Shown here: piece after piece, positions 32,890 to 46,000 of the stretch
How the letters are laid out: every line of letters begins with the position of its first letter
How positions within the stretch are numbered: the first letter of the stretch is position 1
Assembly: GCA_943737045.1 (NCBI GenBank)
Contig: CALSFV010000292.1
Span: 372,001 to 436,000, forward strand
Length of the DNA stretch: 64,000 nt
Reading direction: 5' to 3'
Source of the DNA: Parapristionchus giblindavisi
Taxonomy: Eukaryota > Nematoda > Chromadorea > Rhabditida > Diplogasteridae
The notes under the pieces: generated by a model
What the model saw: only the letters and a program-made list of their open reading frames with translations
What the model was told of the DNA's origin: nothing
Databases searched by the model: none
Position numbers and translations under genes: made by a program

Positions 32890-33850
32890 GGACACGATGT
32901 ATGTAGCATGGAAGATGGAGAGGGAGAGGAAGTCTGAAGGGGAGAGGGAGAGGGAGAGGGAGAGGGAGAGGGAGAGGGAGAGGGAGAGGGAGAGGGAGAG
33001 GGAGAGGGAGAGGGAGAGGGAGAGGGAGAGGGAGAGGGAGAGGGAGAGGGAGAGGTACAAGAGGGAGAGGGAGAGGGAGAGGGAGAGGGAGAGGGAGAGG
33101 GAGAGGGAGAGGGAGAGGGAGAGGGAGAGGGAGAGGGAGAGGGAGAGGGAGAGGGAGAGGGAGAGGGAGAGGGAGAGGGAGAGGGAGAGGGAGAGGGAGA
33201 GGGAGAGGGAGAGGGAGAGGGAGAGGGAGAGGGAGAGGGAGAGGGAGAGGGAGAGGGAGAGGTACAAGAGGGAGAGGGAGAGGGAGAGGGAGAGGGAGAG
33301 GGAGAGGGAGAGGGAGAGGGAGAGGGAGAGGGAGAGGGAGAGGGAGAGGGAGAGGGAGAGGGAGAGGGAGAGGGAGAGGGAGAGGGAGAGGGAGAGGGAG
33401 AGGGAGAGGGAGAGGGAGAGGGAGAGGGAGAGGGAGAGGGAGAGGGAGAGGGAGAGGGAGAGGGAGAGGGAGAGGGAGAGGGAGAGGGAGAGGGAGAGGG
33501 AGAGGGAGAGGGAGAGGGAGAGGGAGAGGGAGAGGGAGAGGGAGAGGGAGAGGGAGAGGGAGAGGGAGAGGGAGAGGGAGAGGGAGAGGGAGAGGGAGAG
33601 GGAGAGAGGAGAGAGAGAGGGAGAGAGAGAGGGAGAGGGAGAGGGAGAGGGAGAGAGAGAGGGAGAGAGAGAGGGAGAGGGAGAGGGAGAGGGAGAGAGA
33701 GAGGGAGAGAGAGAGGGAGAGGGAGAGGGAGAGGGAGAGAGAGAGGGAGAGGGAGAGAGAGAGGGAGAGGGAGAGGGAGAGGGAGAGAGAGAGGGAGAGG
33801 GTGAGAGAGAAGGAGAGGGAGAGGGAGAGGGAGAGGGAGAGGAGTTCTAA
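32890..33850. repeat. ~0.9-kb (GGGAGA)n purine hexamer satellite
   Basis: Near-perfect GGGAGA/GAGAGG array, broken only by GAGGTACAAGAGG at about 33053 and again at about 33263. It grades into GAGAGAGGGAGA variants after 33600. The unit length keeps frames open on both strands (320 and 374 codons). These ORFs are simple-repeat artefacts. Confidence 0.97.
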
Positions 33851-33990
33851 AAGGGAGAGGGAGCGGGATGAATGGGAGAGGTATGTATAATATATTCTGG
33901 GAAGTTATACAAATGCATTGAGCGAGACGTTGCACCATAGTACAATAGTGGATGATAAATGATGCCGTTGAATGACAGTATAAGTCGTCT

Positions 33991-34103
33991 TTAAAGGCAC
34001 ACCCATGCTAACTTTACTCTCCGCATTGGCAATACTCTCTCGTAGACAAATAAAGCGAGAGAGTGTGGTTAGAGAGTTTCAAATAACTTGGAGTGAGCCT
34101 TTG
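33991..34103. mobile_element. M2-family MITE
   Basis: TTAAAGGCACACCCATGC, core CTCTCGTAGACAAATAAAGC, right end CTTGGAGTGAGCCTTT. Confidence 0.9.
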
Positions 34104-35484
34104 ACCATTACTCGAATAGTTGATTATCGATGGGATTAACGAGCCTCATCTGTTATCACATCAAAGCATTACTTCAAGTATTGTTCATCTATACAGGTTT
34201 GGAAGACAAGTTATTAGAGACCATAGCTCGAATGAATCTTCTCATTTAATTGATTTATCGAAATCAGATTACGTATAGAATCGGCGGCCAAAACCAAGGT
34301 TCAAGATAAAAGATCAAAGATTATAAATCAAAGTGCTATTGTGAAAGTTCAATTTAAAAGAACGTTAAAGATCAAAGATCAAAACTTGTGCTATTTTTCC
34401 ATAAATTGTTCAAATGTAAAATAAATATTGTAATTTAATTTCAGTGGCTTGGCAGGATCACTAGATCACACGGTAAAGTTGGTCGAAGAAGGAATTGGGC
34501 CATACGGACTGAATTGGCATTGAAATGTCGCTGGCGTGTGTCAGTGATCTCCTTCAGGACTTCGTGGTGCACAGCGTTTCTATAACACAGTGATAGCGCG
34601 CATCGAAATTTTGGCAAAATGCCAAAAAAATTACGGAATGACTGCACCGTGGTGTACTCTCGTCGTCTGTGTCTCTCACTTTTGCGTGCTCTCTCTCTTT
34701 TTCGCTCTACCTTTTTCTCTGTTACACCATGAGCGCTCTCGAAACGCTGTGTGGTGTGTCTTGAATATCGGGTTGTACTTTTATCATTGGTGTAACCTGG
34801 GAGATGTATAGGTAATATATATTATATTTATCGACATGCTCAGCATGAAACAATACAGGTTTGTAAATCAAAGAGAATAGATCACATAACACTCTCGACA
34901 TAAATTTATATTGAAAGAGGGTAAATTTGGGCAGGGATTGACTATATGGGAAAGAAGAAGGAAAGAATGATAGAATGGGGCAGAAAGAGGTAAGTTATAA
35001 ATTATTTAGTTTTTGTACTCAAAACAATGGTATGATGCGAACTACCGGTTGATGAATTATAAAATATATATAATAAATGTGAAACGTATTTAAAACGTGA
35101 TGATTCAGGGAGAAAAGGGTACGTGAAATGAAGTGACCATGTAAGAAAAATACGATTCTTCAAACATCGAAGAGCAGGGGAGGGGTAGATCATTTCGTGT
35201 TTTCTGCGTGAGAAATGGATTTTGTCTACTTTGGCGTAAAAATTTGGCTCTGTGCCAGGAAAATAAATTCATTTTGAGTGCGGCACAGCAGAAAGATAGT
35301 TCCATAATTTACATTGGCATTCAAGTGTTCCCAGATGACGAGATATCAGAGTACTCCTTCTAACAGATAAGCCAAGGGCTCCCCAACTTTCATTTTCCCC
35401 TCTCGAATGATCTATGCAACTGTCTGTGGAATCGATATTATATTTTGAATATTACCAGAGAAATATAATGATCACGTGTTGAAT
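34104..35484. other. Intergenic; GATCAAA words and a dispersed-repeat copy
   Basis: GATCAAAGATTATAAATCAA and AAAGATCAAAGATCAAAA at 34300-34382. 34820-34886 is the inverted copy of the repeat at 5186-5228. No gene recognised. Confidence 0.45.
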
Positions 35485-35851
35485 TTTGAATTTTCTTACA
35501 CATTTTTTTTGCTTTAATTTTAAATTTTTTGTTATCGATTTGCCAGTGTCTCCAAGTGAACAAGTCGGAAGACAACATTGCGAACTTCTTTTTTTTATTA
35601 TTGGGGTAATAATAGTTTCGCCCTCCGAATCCCTAAACAGGGATGACCCAGAGTATTCCGATTTCATGAATTTCTACAAAGGCATGAATCGTTGTAGACT
35701 GAAAGTGATCCTGAATCGGGATAAACCGTCGCTGATTTTGCTCCAAACTACAGCATGTTCAAGTATTACGTGAATTATTTGTGTTACATTTGATTTTTTA
35801 CATGTTTTTTTACGCCTACAATCTATGTACTCTAAAGATATGCTGTAACTA

Positions 35852-35940
35852 TTAGGTTGCATAAGTCTTTGTTACTATTTTCTTTTTCGCATTACTAAAT
35901 CATGACAATGTACCAAGAATAGTGGCATGAATCATCATTG
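35852..35940. other. Possible mariner-like terminus
   Basis: ATTAGGTTGCATAAGTCTTT resembles the ends of mariner elements (TTAGGT..CATAAG). No matching opposite end or transposase was found nearby. Confidence 0.25.
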
Positions 35941-36019
35941 TCAACGCGTGGGCAGCTTATGGATACATTGACATTGAATCAACTGTATCAGCTATAATGG
36001 GTGTTTCGTAGCTGGGTTG

Positions 36020-36196
36020 CCATGCGGTTTCTCCATTCCGAACGAGTGTACCTCGCCACTTGCAAGAATTGTGGTCCAGCTGACTTCACGAAATTTTACA
36101 AGCAGTGTATCCTAATGCTTATGGATACACTTCTTGTAAAAGCCATTCAGCCGTCGAAGTACTGCTTGAGTGCAGACTCAATCATTCCAACTTTCG
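36020..36196 (+). CDS. Candidate exon of an unidentified gene
   Basis: An open frame (MRFLHSERVYLATCKNCG... then DFTKFYKQCILMLMDTLL) ends at a consensus donor TTCG|GTAAGT at 36197. An M1 MITE follows 14 nt into the putative intron. I find neither the upstream nor the downstream exon and recognise no domain. It may belong to a broken gene or an old transposon. The preceding open frame 35486-35773 (95 codons) is equally unassigned. Confidence 0.3.
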
Positions 36197-36209
36197 GTAA
36201 GTTCCTCCC

Positions 36210-36330
36210 TTAAAGGGAGTGTAACCTCACTCAATGGTCTCTTCGACGCGCAATGCTCTCTCGTTGTTAGAGAACAGAGAAACAGTGCGCACAATGCAGA
36301 GACCATTGAGAGTGGTCACTCTCCCTTTAA
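36210..36330. mobile_element. M1-family MITE
   Basis: TTAAAGGGAGTGTAACCTCA to GGTCACTCTCCCTTTAA, near-perfect palindrome. A G-run at 36369-36385 follows. Confidence 0.9.
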
Positions 36331-36385
36331 AAATGTTGCTGATCCCCGAAAAGAAAGTAATCCGAGCGGGGGGGGGGGGGGGGAA

Positions 36386-37292
36386 ATATCAGGACTGTAC
36401 GGAGGAAGAGGGAGAACGGCCCAATGCGTCTCAGTTCTGACGGGATCTTGAAGTTTTATTGTTGCACTAAATATGGTATTTCGAAGATCCCTGAATTTCG
36501 GAAATAATTTTGTTATTGATGTCTTCGTCAGAAGAGATTATTTCGGTTAATTTAGCGAGATACAGAAATTGTTGCTTTTTCATTAAGTGTTTATTGATGC
36601 TAATTTTTGATTATTAGTGAATCAAGCAAAATATTTTAAAATGTTTTCTATTTGTTAAAAATGTTAGTGTTTAGCTGGTAATTTAAATGGAAAATATGAT
36701 TATAGTTAGCAATAATCGGCGAATTGTTCATCGCTGATGGCATCTTCGATTCGTTTTGCAATGCACATAAAACAGTGATTATTAATAAAAATTATTACGT
36801 AATTAATGCTGATAAAATTATATGATTATATTGTTTACAGCTCTCACAAACTATGATGTGAGATTTTTGAAGCTTTCATTAATACGTATATTAATGATGA
36901 TTATATAGCCCATTATAATAATAATCACAATATAATGAGCCATCGTACTCTGCTAATTATCTAATGATTTACGATATTGTAGAAGAAATATTAGAATTTT
37001 TTAAAAAAGTATTAGAATTTTTAAAAAACCTAAATATTTGAATTGCAACTTTATTGTGATCTGTGGTATAATATATCCATAATATTTATTATTTATTAGT
37101 ACTTTATCTTTTCTAAAGGTTGTTCTTGGCATTTTCGTCCCAATTTCCCAAAAAAATAAACGAAAATTATTTAACGGGCTTAACGCTGTAGTATGTGGCT
37201 GTGAGAATTGAGCACTAACCAGGCACAAATGAATCTCTTATCCGTGGATCGATTAAGAATGGAGTATCGGATAATGGGATTCCACTGTGCTA
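36386..37292. other. Intergenic, AT-rich, no clear feature
   Basis: Only local AT-rich inverted words (for example around 36890-36940). No gene or family match seen. Confidence 0.4.
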
Positions 37293-38157
37293 TGTACAGT
37301 AGCAGCCAAAAGTATTCGTCAAAAACTTTGCATTGTCATAACTTTTGACTCAGATGAGCGATCAGGCTCATGTTTTGGCAGGATACTATAGTACTAGTGT
37401 GCATCATATCCTACTCCCGTTGTTATGACTCTGGTATTTTGAAACTTAAAGTCTACTTAAACTCCGCACTTTAAGCAGACTTTAAGTAAACTTAAAGTAA
37501 AACGCAAGTCTACTTAAAGTGGTGTGGTATACTGTAATGCATTTCCTCAAATGTTCTTTCACTTTAAGTTTACTTAAAGTCTACTTAAAGTCTGTGACGT
37601 AATTTAAGTAGACTTTAAGTTTCAAAATACCAGAGGATTCGTCGTCGTATTATTGTGTAGCGATCCTGGATCCCCTCTGTACTTACTCAGCAGTGATTAT
37701 TTCCTCAGCGGGATTTTTCTGAGACTTGTTGTTAACAGTGTATGAATAACATTTACTGAGGAGTGGCATCCGCTATACCATCCATTCGAGCAAATTCATT
37801 CCTGTGAGAAAATCGAAATTTTCGACACCCCTGAAAATGAGTTAAAATGTCATAACTCTGTGATCAGTGAAGCTGCATTGTCCAAACTTGGCAGAGGTCA
37901 TACCCCATGAGTGATACAAAACTTGGCCGAGTATGAGCCCGATCGGTTGAATTTTGAGAAATTTCAAAATTTTATTTTTCTCATTTTTCGAGATGCATTA
38001 AGTACCTGCCCAGGTCAATTTCTATTCTACTTAACAGCTATATGTCTTCTATATATAATAGACGACATTTTACTAGTGTTTGATAAAATTTAGAGTTTTT
38101 CGAGAGAAGTTATAATTGGAGAAATAAGGTAGAAAATTGCTTTTGGCTGCTACTATA
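37293..38157. mobile_element. Tc1-like non-autonomous element with nested M6 MITE
   Basis: Left end TACAGTAGCAGCCAAAAGTA and right end TTGCTTTTGGCTGCTACTATA are inverted and flanked by TA, as in Tc1/mariner elements. No transposase reading frame remains. 37429-37635 is an M6 palindromic MITE (ends CTCTGGTATTTTGAAACTTA and complement) inserted within. Confidence 0.75.
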
Positions 38158-38872
38158 TGTAATGAGCGATTGCGGGGCAGGATTCTTGTTCAGTATTTCG
38201 TTTTTTTCGCTGAAGAGGAAATGGTTCGGGTGCACAAACTCGTGAATAATGAGTGCTGGAAGTGGAGTCGATCTGTGATCGAATGGTTTCGTCGATTATG
38301 CATTCGAAGAAATCTGAGACCCCACAAGATGGAGAGACCTCTTTCGGAAGAATGTTGCATGTATCCTCCTAGGCGAAGTCAATTGAAATACCATGAACAC
38401 CAGAGTCCTTGTCGATCTCTTGATAAATGTGTTTGAAATGAAATTGAAATGATATTTTTATAAATACTTCCCAATCTGCTTATCTGCCTTCACAATTCTT
38501 CATGGAAAAACTATCATAACAACTGAATAAAATATCCATTTAGAATGTAAAAAAAAAGAAGGAAAAAAAAGAAAAACTTCACTCATTGCTATATAGAAAT
38601 CGCAGTGTTTAATGATTTCGCAACAATATCTCGAGCCCTTGCCTCTTTATCATATTGGTTAGCGTAAAACCGGAAACAAAACCGTCTAGTAGGCTAGATG
38701 TGAGATCAATAAAAGATTTGAGATCCAGAAAACATAAACGAAATCTGTGTATACAATATTAAATGTACAGAATCTAGACAACAAAGGCTATGGGGTGTAC
38801 ACTGTACATAGGAAAAGGAGCCGTTTATTCGTCAGTAGGCGCTAATTGACGGACACGGCTGAATCAGCGGCT
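38158..38872. other. Region downstream of the TGF-beta-like gene; unassigned ORF
   Basis: A 99-codon plus-strand ORF (38137-38436) overlaps the Tc1-like end and has no recognisable domain. It is antisense to, and just past, the last exon at 38873. No poly(A) signal is obvious on the minus strand. Confidence 0.35.
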
Positions 38873-41334
38873 CTAGGAGAAGCCGCACGCGGTCACAACC
38901 AAGTCATCGATAACGCGTATGCGAAGGTCCGAGTTGCGGGTGTAAGAGAACTGAATTGAATGAATAACATGATCAATGTTTGGTATACTATATGTACATT
39001 GTCCGTATAAAATGTACTTGCATAAGAAAATGACAAACTGTATGTAAATACAGAGACAACGGGCGCGTGCGCTCTCTCGCCTTACTCTCGATTACCTCTC
39101 CACTTCCTCTCACCTAACCGCCGCGCTGATATTTAAAAGAGATCGATCATAGTGTCTGAACCGTGCAAAACATGAAACAATCATTGCGGACGCTCCGTAC
39201 AAATAAAAGAAGTGATTTTTATGCGCTAAATATTCTCGATTTTTCAAAATTTTTCAAAAATTAAATTTCCTTACACGTATTTTGGACCCGAAAATTGCTG
39301 TTTTTGTGTGTCATAACTTTTTTTCCGCCTCGAATTAAAAACAAAAACTCACTTGAAGAGCTTCCTTTCTGGCCGGTTTGCAACAGACAACTTTCATTGT
39401 TCGAGTGTCTAACTTGCATCTACCACGACATTCTCCTCTGAAAAGGTTTATAGATTAAAGATCAACGAATATGAAGCAAGCAAGATGTCAAATGTCCAGG
39501 AAAGATTGTTAATTGAGTAACTATAAGAAGTCAAACATTAAATTTTTTTTTAAATTTTAAAAAATCAATAAGATATAGATTGCACTCACTGATCAATGAA
39601 TTTGGGTGCGATGACGACTCCGGCAGTTACGAATTGCTGCACAGACAATTTGGATGTGATTAGGGTACACTCAACTTCGGAAGCATTTCTGAATTTGTTC
39701 ACCAATTTTTTTCAAAGGAAAAGATTCGATGTATCAATAAATTATTGATTTTTTTTTAAGTTGAAAGCAATACCCCCTAATTTGAAAGTGTCCGCTTAAA
39801 TGAACAAGACTAAAAATGAGCCACACAGGCTACGCTTTCAGCCTATCGAATCTTCTGCAGAACAGAATGCCACATCGTTCATCATGATAATAGCGCACAA
39901 CAAATCTATTTTTAAACTTCCCAGTCTCAGACTTTCTTCTCACGAAGTCGTATTTTTCTTCTAAATATTTTTTTAAAATTTTAAGTTTCGCAGATGTAGA
40001 CCAATGGGAAAACTCAATAATTGATTATTTAGGGCATGAAGGCTTACTGTTGTTGTGGCCAGTGCAGTCTAGAGGGTGTAGTGGTAGTGGGAAGAGGAGT
40101 GGTTGTAGTCGTTGTTGTGGTACGCTCGAACTGAAATATTATACGTTTTGATTTTTTTTTGTTTCAGGATCACTATTGATTTGATGATCTAATGCCGTAG
40201 TGATGTTCTCAGGAAAAGTCTTTCGAAATCTACAGATCACTAGAGGTCAATAATCCCATTAGTTGACAATGGATATAGTGATTTACATTTACATTTAAAT
40301 CACATTTATCAAGAGTTCGTTAGGTCGAAGGCTCTGTTATGCATAGCGATCCAATTCCAATGAGGATATAGTGATACTCGCAAGAATTTCCAAAGGGTGT
40401 CCAAGCATTTCCAACGAGTGTTTTTTATCAGTGAATATGTGTAGTGATTAAAATATATTCATAGTGTTTATTGCTTTGTTGGTTACTAAACGCCATTGGA
40501 ACCAAAATTCGCGGTTGACGCATACGTTTTCCCCCAAAAAAATGCCTAACTCAGAATTTACATGATAATAAAAAATATAATATTCAATTTTCAAATGATT
40601 TTTCCCGAATTTGTTCTGGCACTGCATTGTATTTCCTGATTTTCGCCAATTGACACATGTACAAAGAAATTTGAGTCGGCCAAATTTTGTAATTCTTTCG
40701 GACCAATATGAGTTTTGTGAAATTTGGGGAAAAACAAAGTCCGTCAACCACGAGCTTTTTGTTTCAATGGTAAAACGCTAGCACACGTGGACATTCGTGG
40801 ACACTCATGTTGGACAAGCTTACGTGCATATCCATCGATTTAATTGAATTTTTTTAAATGTAATGAACGAACAAAGTTGAAAACATTTTGAAATTTTAAT
40901 ATATATAACTGAATTTTAGTCTGTACAACTCACCAGTTGAGTAAGCTTATTCCACCATCCCCTCACAGCATCGGCTTGTTCCCTCACAAACACCGCATCG
41001 ACCTTAAAACTTACTATTAGTCGGCTTAGGTGGACAACATAATTTAAACGCTTAATTTAAACGGAACTTTATTTTAAATGAAAAATGAATGAAATCATTA
41101 AAAATATCAACGTGAAGTCAATGTTTGGCTTCCTAATGCGGTACTACATTTTCAAAACGCACGCCGTAACCTCCGCAGTTACGTGTTCGTAACTTCTACG
41201 TCGTTACGGCGGGGGTTACGGCGTGTGCATGTTTTGAAAATGTAACACCGCATAAGTAAAAATCCTATAGCGTCACCTACCGTTATCGGAAGCAGTGCTA
41301 TGATCAGGCAGATATACGGTAAACGCATGAAAGA
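38873..41334 (-). CDS. TGF-beta-like cystine-knot secreted protein, copy B (shortened)
   Basis: Predicted secreted ligand-like protein of 153 aa. Exons: 41328-41281, 41002-40934, 40130-40048, 39688-39590, 39437-39353, 38950-38873 (TAG). All phases agree. A TTGCAG 6 nt before ATG suggests trans-splicing. Residues 1-16 are a signal peptide (MRLPYICLIIALLPIT). Then come a short charged segment, a Thr-rich linker (43-57) and the knot: C74, C103-R-G-R-C107, C118-C119, C150. Spacings of 29, 4, 11, 1 and 31 match the TGF-beta family (for example BMP2: 29, 4, 31, 1, 32) except for a 20-residue gap where the wrist helix should be. The end is TACGFS, so the last Cys of CxC is missing. The prodomain is almost absent. 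An M3 MITE lies 25 nt after the first donor. Confidence 0.8.
41134..41256. mobile_element. M3-family palindromic MITE
   Basis: AATGCGGTACTACATTTTCA and GAAAATGTAACACCGCAT at the ends, GTAACCTCCGC / GCGGGGGTTAC inside. Located in the first intron of TGF-beta-like copy B. Confidence 0.9.
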
Positions 41335-41867
41335 CTGCAATGGGACAGCTGTTAGCCAATATGAACCTTAACTGCCTTATCAGGAGCAGAAATCAGAGCA
41401 ATCATGGTCATATATCTTTGCGCACTGATATCAGTTGATTCGAACAATTGGAAATACCACTATATCACGTAAATAGTTTATGGTTTAAAAATGAATTTAC
41501 AGAATCGAAAACCATAAATAACTAAATAATATACGATAAATAAATAAAAAGAGATAAAGAGAAACAGTTAGGGAAGTGGATAAGAGAATGAAAGAGATCG
41601 GTATGAAAGGTGTATTACAATGTAGAAGAAGAGATAGAGATCAGGCGGAAGGGAGATTCTAGACTAGATTCATCTACGTGTGAATTACGATGAACTTATG
41701 ACATACAAATTAAAGGGAATTTTGGCGGAGATGAACTTGTAACTGTACTAACAAGATTTGTATATAATGGGTCATATTGTTTTAGGAAGGGTGAGATGCA
41801 CTGTTTCGGCCCATACAAAGGTTGAGATTGGCTTAGTGGGACTTAGGCCTAAGTAAAAGAGTCGGGT

Positions 41868-41985
41868 TTAAAGGGAGCGTTGCCTCACTCAATGGTCTCT
41901 TCATTGCGCACACTATTTTTCTGTTCTCTAACAACAACGAGAGAGAATTGCGCGTCGAAGAGACCATTGAGTGAGGCTTCCTCTA
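41868..41985. mobile_element. M1-family MITE in the 3' flank of copy A
   Basis: TTAAAGGGAGCGTTGCCTCA to ACCATTGAGTGAGGCTTCC, core CACTATTTTTCTGTTCTCTA. Its end is about 7 bp from the stop codon of the TGF-beta-like gene at 41992, so it must form much of that gene's 3' UTR. Confidence 0.85.
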
Positions 41986-41991
41986 ATAGCT

Positions 41992-42940
41992 TCAGACGTA
42001 GCCGCACTGTTCAACGATAAAGTTATTGATCCGTCTGATTCTAGTCTCGGAGCCGTTCTTGATGTAAGAAAACTGAAATTATTATTGATTAATACAGGTA
42101 CAGATTATTGATTGATGTTAGATCTTTGTCTTATTTGAACCAATAATTGACACTTCGTCTCTGTATCTCAGATTAAATTCTTGATACTGATAAGATCGTT
42201 GAAAGGGGAGAGATGGGGAAGTGAGACGAAAAGTTATAGACGCAGACAGGCCAAGAGGCGCGTCCCCAACAGTGATTTTTGATGATTGACGAATATTTCA
42301 AAGCATATTACAAAGCCGCTAACCCAAGGGTGACTGGCATATGCGGTTACGAATGATGATTAGAGGAGAATAAGCGCATGATTCGGGGCCAGACTGATGG
42401 GTAACTCCCTAAAGTAACAAATAGACATGCGATATCGATGTGAATTTTATTGAGCATCGATAAAGTTTTCGAAAATGTCACTCAAATGCGAGTTAATTGA
42501 GCAGACGAGACTACGTACGGTGATGGGAATACCAATGATGAGACCAATAAAATGTTGTTAAGATCAAAGATTTTTCTTTAGTTGTATTGCTTAAGATGAT
42601 TATCTTCAACTAGATGCGTTTAAAGATCAATGTTTAGGTTTGTCAGAAATACATTGATGATCAATAGCAAAGGCATTTCTCGTGATAAATTATTATTAAG
42701 AAAGAGTTTCAGTGCCAAGTTTCTTCTTAAAATTTCAACATCTCTATATCATAATGTAAAGGTAAAGGTAAAGGTACAACCCGTTAATCAAGGCACACGT
42801 CCTGCGGGATCATAACGTATTAATCAATAATCTTACCTCTAGGGCTGACATCTTTGTATGCTTACAACACATGTCCGTGCGTGTTCGTGGATTGCGTATG
42901 CAGCCGCCACGACACCTTCCTCTGAACAGAATCTATTTTA

Positions 42941-43007
<67 letters not shown>

Positions 43008-46000
43008 AAATAGTTTATGGTATATTACGGTATACTGCTTCAGTAAATACCTAGAGTATGTCAAGGACTCTAGGGAATTCGTTTGAATAACTCACTGTTT
43101 GAAAGTTGCTGGAGTAACACCTTGGAGATTTGGTATGAGATCAGCGATCGATAGATCGACTTGAATCAAACGACACGGACCTTGCGCTGATTTCATGAGG
43201 TCACTATAACGATGATATTTATCGTTATCAAAATTGTTGTTATCAAAATATACTTTTATAGTTATCAAAATATTTTTTTAGAAAGATGGTATTTTTAAAA
43301 TTTAATCGATGTCATAGGATGCGATAATTCTTCTTGATTCATTCGGATTTACATAACATAAGGGGTGCGAAACATTTCGAAAAACTGAATACTTTGTTCT
43401 CAAATGGAGCAAAAAATGAGAGATGGGTGAAGGATAGGACAATATTTATACCCATTCGGATCTGCTTCCTTCTGAATCTCCTCAAATCGTCGTAGCCAGT
43501 GTTGCTTCGTAGGGACAACTACCGATGGCATCGTTGAAGGTTCCTAAATAATAATAATTAATAAATAAAATAATGTGAACTTCTTCAAGATTCTTTTTTT
43601 CGAGTTAATCAATAATTAGCTAATCAATAAACACCTACCATAATATCTTCTTCAAATCGCGTTGGCATCTCCGGATTTCGATTAGATATAAGATAGAGTA
43701 CGACTTCAGCGTGGATTACATGTGCGTCTACCCGAATCTGAAATAATAATTTTGTTATCAGTCGCATGTCCAATTACCGGATCAACATCTTAGAAATATC
43801 TCAAGTCTAAGATAATGAAACCGTAATGAGAACACCTCCACGAAGCTCATTTTCATGTTTCATTCTATTCACGCAGGATTCAACTGAGCAGCTATGCACC
43901 GAAAATACGATGTTTGTAATTGTTTTTTTCTTTCTTTGCTGTTGAAACATCGGTTATGACGATTCACGAAGCACAAAGATTCGGTATTATCGTACTCTTC
44001 GAGCTCTTTAATACTCATCATTATCTTCGTACTCTAATTGTTCCTTCCAACCGTAAACGTTCCCTTTTCTGCCCACTCTTGAAACTTTGTTTATGCATGA
44101 TAATTATGCAATGGCAAGCCCAAACAAACCCACGTCAAGGTCTTGAAATTAAGGTACTTTAAATATTCCCTTCTATTTTTGTCAACAAAATGACGATTAT
44201 TTGTCCTTTCAGCAATAAATTATTCCGCCACCCATTTGTTTGTACCTCGGTGCAAATATGCATATCAAGCGGTACTATCTCCGGAAATAACGCATTGCAA
44301 GCTACAAGTTACACTTCATAACTTGTTATTTGTATCATCAAAGGTGTATGACCTTTGTTAATGATATTTTCACACTTTTTCTATTGCGATCTGTCATCTA
44401 GAGACCATTAAGGCATCAGAGACTGAACTTTTAAAGGAATTACTGATATCACCTATCATCGACCTAACTGTGAAGTCAATGAAAACGACATTATTTTGTA
44501 CGAGAGTTAATGATACATGCCAAAAAAACTGTGAAAAACATGAACAGTGAGGCGCTTGGTGCCTATTCGTAGTCCTTTATTCAGCGCATGAAATTCACAA
44601 CCTATGGCAGAAACAGTGTTCCTCTACATAGTATTGGGTACATTTGTAAATTAATTATTTGTTCTTTCAATAAGCATACAGTATTTATTAAGTTGACTCA
44701 TTAATCCAATCATTTAAATCACTGAAAATACCAACCAAAATCGGCCTTTTCTCTGCAGAGTAGTCCAAATATCGCACGAGAGTATGATTATTTACCTTAT
44801 TCCCTCACAAATTAAATCATGATTCACCATATTAGACTAATGTGAATGCCACTCTATATCTTCCCGTCAACTATCCCTGTACCAAACTCGACCCCATCCC
44901 TTAAAGCGCACCCAAGCTAACTTCACTCTCCGCATTGACAATACTCTCGCGTAGACAAAGAAAGCGAAAGAGCGCGGTCAGAGCGGATAGATTCAAATTA
45001 TCACGGGGTTTCGCTTTAAAGTTGTCAATTATCTGGCAAAAAAACTAGTGTAGGTGGTTGCTAATATGGTGTAAGTTCCTCGATGTGACGTAGGACGGGG
45101 GATATAATCCGATAAGAGGCATCACCATAATTCAAAGTCAATCATCGCAATTGAAATGAGACTATAATGCATCCGATGATAACTTTAAGACACCTTCAAG
45201 CATTTTTTTTAAAAGATAGTGTAAATGATAAAATGAAACAAACACAGATTGGAGCAGACTGAGGAGTGAGAACCGATCGTTCGAGTTTGTCACGAACCTA
45301 AAATGTTTGTCGTTAACTTTGCGAAATTTGCGTATTTGAGTTTTTAAACCATTCTATGATTATTTCACTTGTCTGTTTATTTTTCGCTTTGTGTGATCAT
45401 CTCTTGTTTAGAATTTGGTGCAATTACCAATTTTTCTTTCTGTTTTATTTTGAATAAGTTGGAAACTGAAAAAAAGTGAGAATAGAGCATGAATACATAC
45501 ATCTTATAGATATTTATTCAATTTTGGATATCTATTTTTAAATTTAAAAAAATTAAAATTCCTACTTCTGCGATTGTTGGAATCTCTTTCATATCGGCTT
45601 CCAAGTATGCGATGCGCGCATCGATAACATCCGAATTCGCACTGAACCAATTTATTTTATAGTTATAAAAAATTAAAATAATGTTTTTTTAAATCACTCT
45701 CTTCGTATGACTGTAAAATATCTAGCGTCTTAAAGTTAACTATACAAACTAATTTAAATTTTTTGTCGAAGACCCTATTTTAAACAATTTGTTGTAGCCT
45801 ATTATAAAATTTCATAATTTATTACGCACCTCTCATCATACTGTTGTTGTAGTCGGAAACAGGAATAGGCTCCAATTTGAGAAGCTGAAATTGGTTTTAT
45901 GAAATTATTTAATAAATAACTATTTTCCTTTTTTACTAAAAGATGAACTGCTAGATTTTGCTCTTATATTTACTATTTAAAGATCTATGCAAATCCATAT

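Noticed and set aside
32814..33938. ORFs of 374, 138 and 320 aa ([18 protein letters not shown])
   Set aside because: They are translations of the GGGAGA hexamer repeat; a repeat unit divisible by three keeps frames open.
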